Part shown: piece by piece, positions 5,849 to 6,346 of the stretch
How positions within the stretch are numbered: the stretch's first letter is position 1
Layout: the number at the start of each line of letters is the position of its first letter
Source of the DNA: JAQVWU01 sp964628455
GTDB lineage: Bacteria > Bacillota > Clostridia > Oscillospirales > CAG-272
DNA length: 6,346 nucleotides
Direction of reading: 5' to 3'
Assembly: GCA_964628455.1 (NCBI GenBank)
Contig: CAZVPD010000195.1
Coordinates: 1-6,346, forward strand
Notes under the pieces: generated by a model
The model's database searches: none
What the model saw: the letters and a program-made list of their open reading frames with translations, nothing else
What the model was told of the DNA's origin: nothing
Translations under genes and position numbers: made by a program

Positions 5849-6346
5849 TCATGCCATTGTTTCAAGCATTCGGAGACTGACCGAATAGGTCAGCGGGCGT
5901 CCGTCCGTGTAGGCGCAGAATTCATCAAACATGCATTCGCCCATCCTCTGGACCTCCGCTCCTATCCCCCCTGCGATATGGGGAGAAAGGAAGACATTCC
6001 CGAGCTGATACAATTCGCTTCCCTCCGCAGGCGGTTCGGGTTCGGTCACATCGAGCAGCGCGACCCGGTCCGGTGCCTCGCGCATCGCAGCCGCAAGGTC
6101 CTCTTCGACGACCTGCGCGCCGCGGCCCGTATTGATGAAGGCGGCGTTGGGTTTCATCAGAGAAAACAGCTTTTTGTCAAGGATGCCTTTGGTCTGCTTG
6201 TTGTTGGCCAGATGATTGGATATGACAAAGCATTCCGAGAATATATATTCCAGGGATTCTTTTTTTACGCCGAGGACTTCCGCCGTTTCATCGGGAAGAA
6301 AAGGGTCATACACGAAGATGTCGAACATCGTGTTTTTCAGAAGTTT
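5849..6346 (-). CDS. D-isomer specific 2-hydroxyacid dehydrogenase, N-terminus beyond window
   Basis: This is the C-terminal 165 codons of an NAD-dependent D-2-hydroxyacid dehydrogenase, a family that interconverts 2-keto acids and D-2-hydroxy acids in the cytosol. The frame is open to the right edge (K-L-L-K-N-T before the ATG at 6328), so that ATG is internal and perhaps half of the roughly 320-340 aa protein is missing, including the GxGxxG motif. What is visible starts at the end of Rossmann strand 2, VYDPF, whose Asp usually selects NAD over NADP. INTGRGAQVVEEDL follows, with catalytic Arg at 6124-6122. Then comes LDVTEPEP, with catalytic Glu at 6037-6035, and finally SPHIAGG, with catalytic His at 5980-5978. 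The Arg-Glu-His triad is complete, so the enzyme should be active. It is the first operon gene visible here, and 4 bases separate its TGA from the next ATG. Phosphoglycerate dehydrogenase or glyoxylate reductase is possible; the context favours a pathway-specific enzyme. Confidence 0.93.
   Translation of the reverse strand, partial: KLLKNTMFDIFVYDPFLPDETAEVLGVKKESLEYIFSECFVISNHLANNKQTKGILDKKLFSLMKPNAAFINTGRGAQVVEEDLAAAMREAPDRVALLDVTEPEPPAEGSELYQLGNVFLSPHIAGGIGAEVQRMGECMFDEFCAYTDGRPLTYSVSLRMLETMA

Overview
The window holds two convergent transcription units separated by a strong symmetric terminator. On the + strand (1-899) is the 3' part of a homoserine dehydrogenase gene (hom), a housekeeping amino-acid biosynthesis gene cut by the left edge. 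On the - strand (6346 down to 1091) is a tightly packed five-gene operon. In transcription order it encodes a D-2-hydroxyacid dehydrogenase (5' end cut by the right edge), a xylose-isomerase-like TIM-barrel sugar isomerase/epimerase, an Old Yellow Enzyme type NADH:flavin oxidoreductase, a classical short-chain dehydrogenase/reductase, and a FrdA/NadB-like FAD oxidoreductase.

The operon junctions are extremely tight (4-nt gap, ATGA overlap, ATGA overlap, 4-nt gap), so the five products are almost certainly made together. Its promoter lies beyond the right edge. No transporter, regulator, RNA gene, mobile element, repeat family or CRISPR array is visible.

Four of the five operon products are redox enzymes and the fifth is a sugar-isomerase-type TIM barrel. 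The trio of OYE, SDR and FrdA-like flavoprotein uses the same enzyme families as known anaerobic reductive cascades: the gut bacterial daidzein-to-equol pathway and parts of bile-acid 7-dehydroxylation. An attractive but unproven reading is a catabolic or detoxifying cassette acting on an unsaturated or keto, perhaps sugar-derived or glycosylated, carboxylate. The substrate cannot be named from sequence.

The organism looks like an anaerobic bacterium of moderate GC, most plausibly an uncultured gut-type Clostridia (Bacillota) relative. This rests on the resemblance of the protein families and on Shine-Dalgarno-like sites, and it is a soft inference. A run of 27 Ns inside the OYE gene indicates a scaffolded draft or metagenome assembly.
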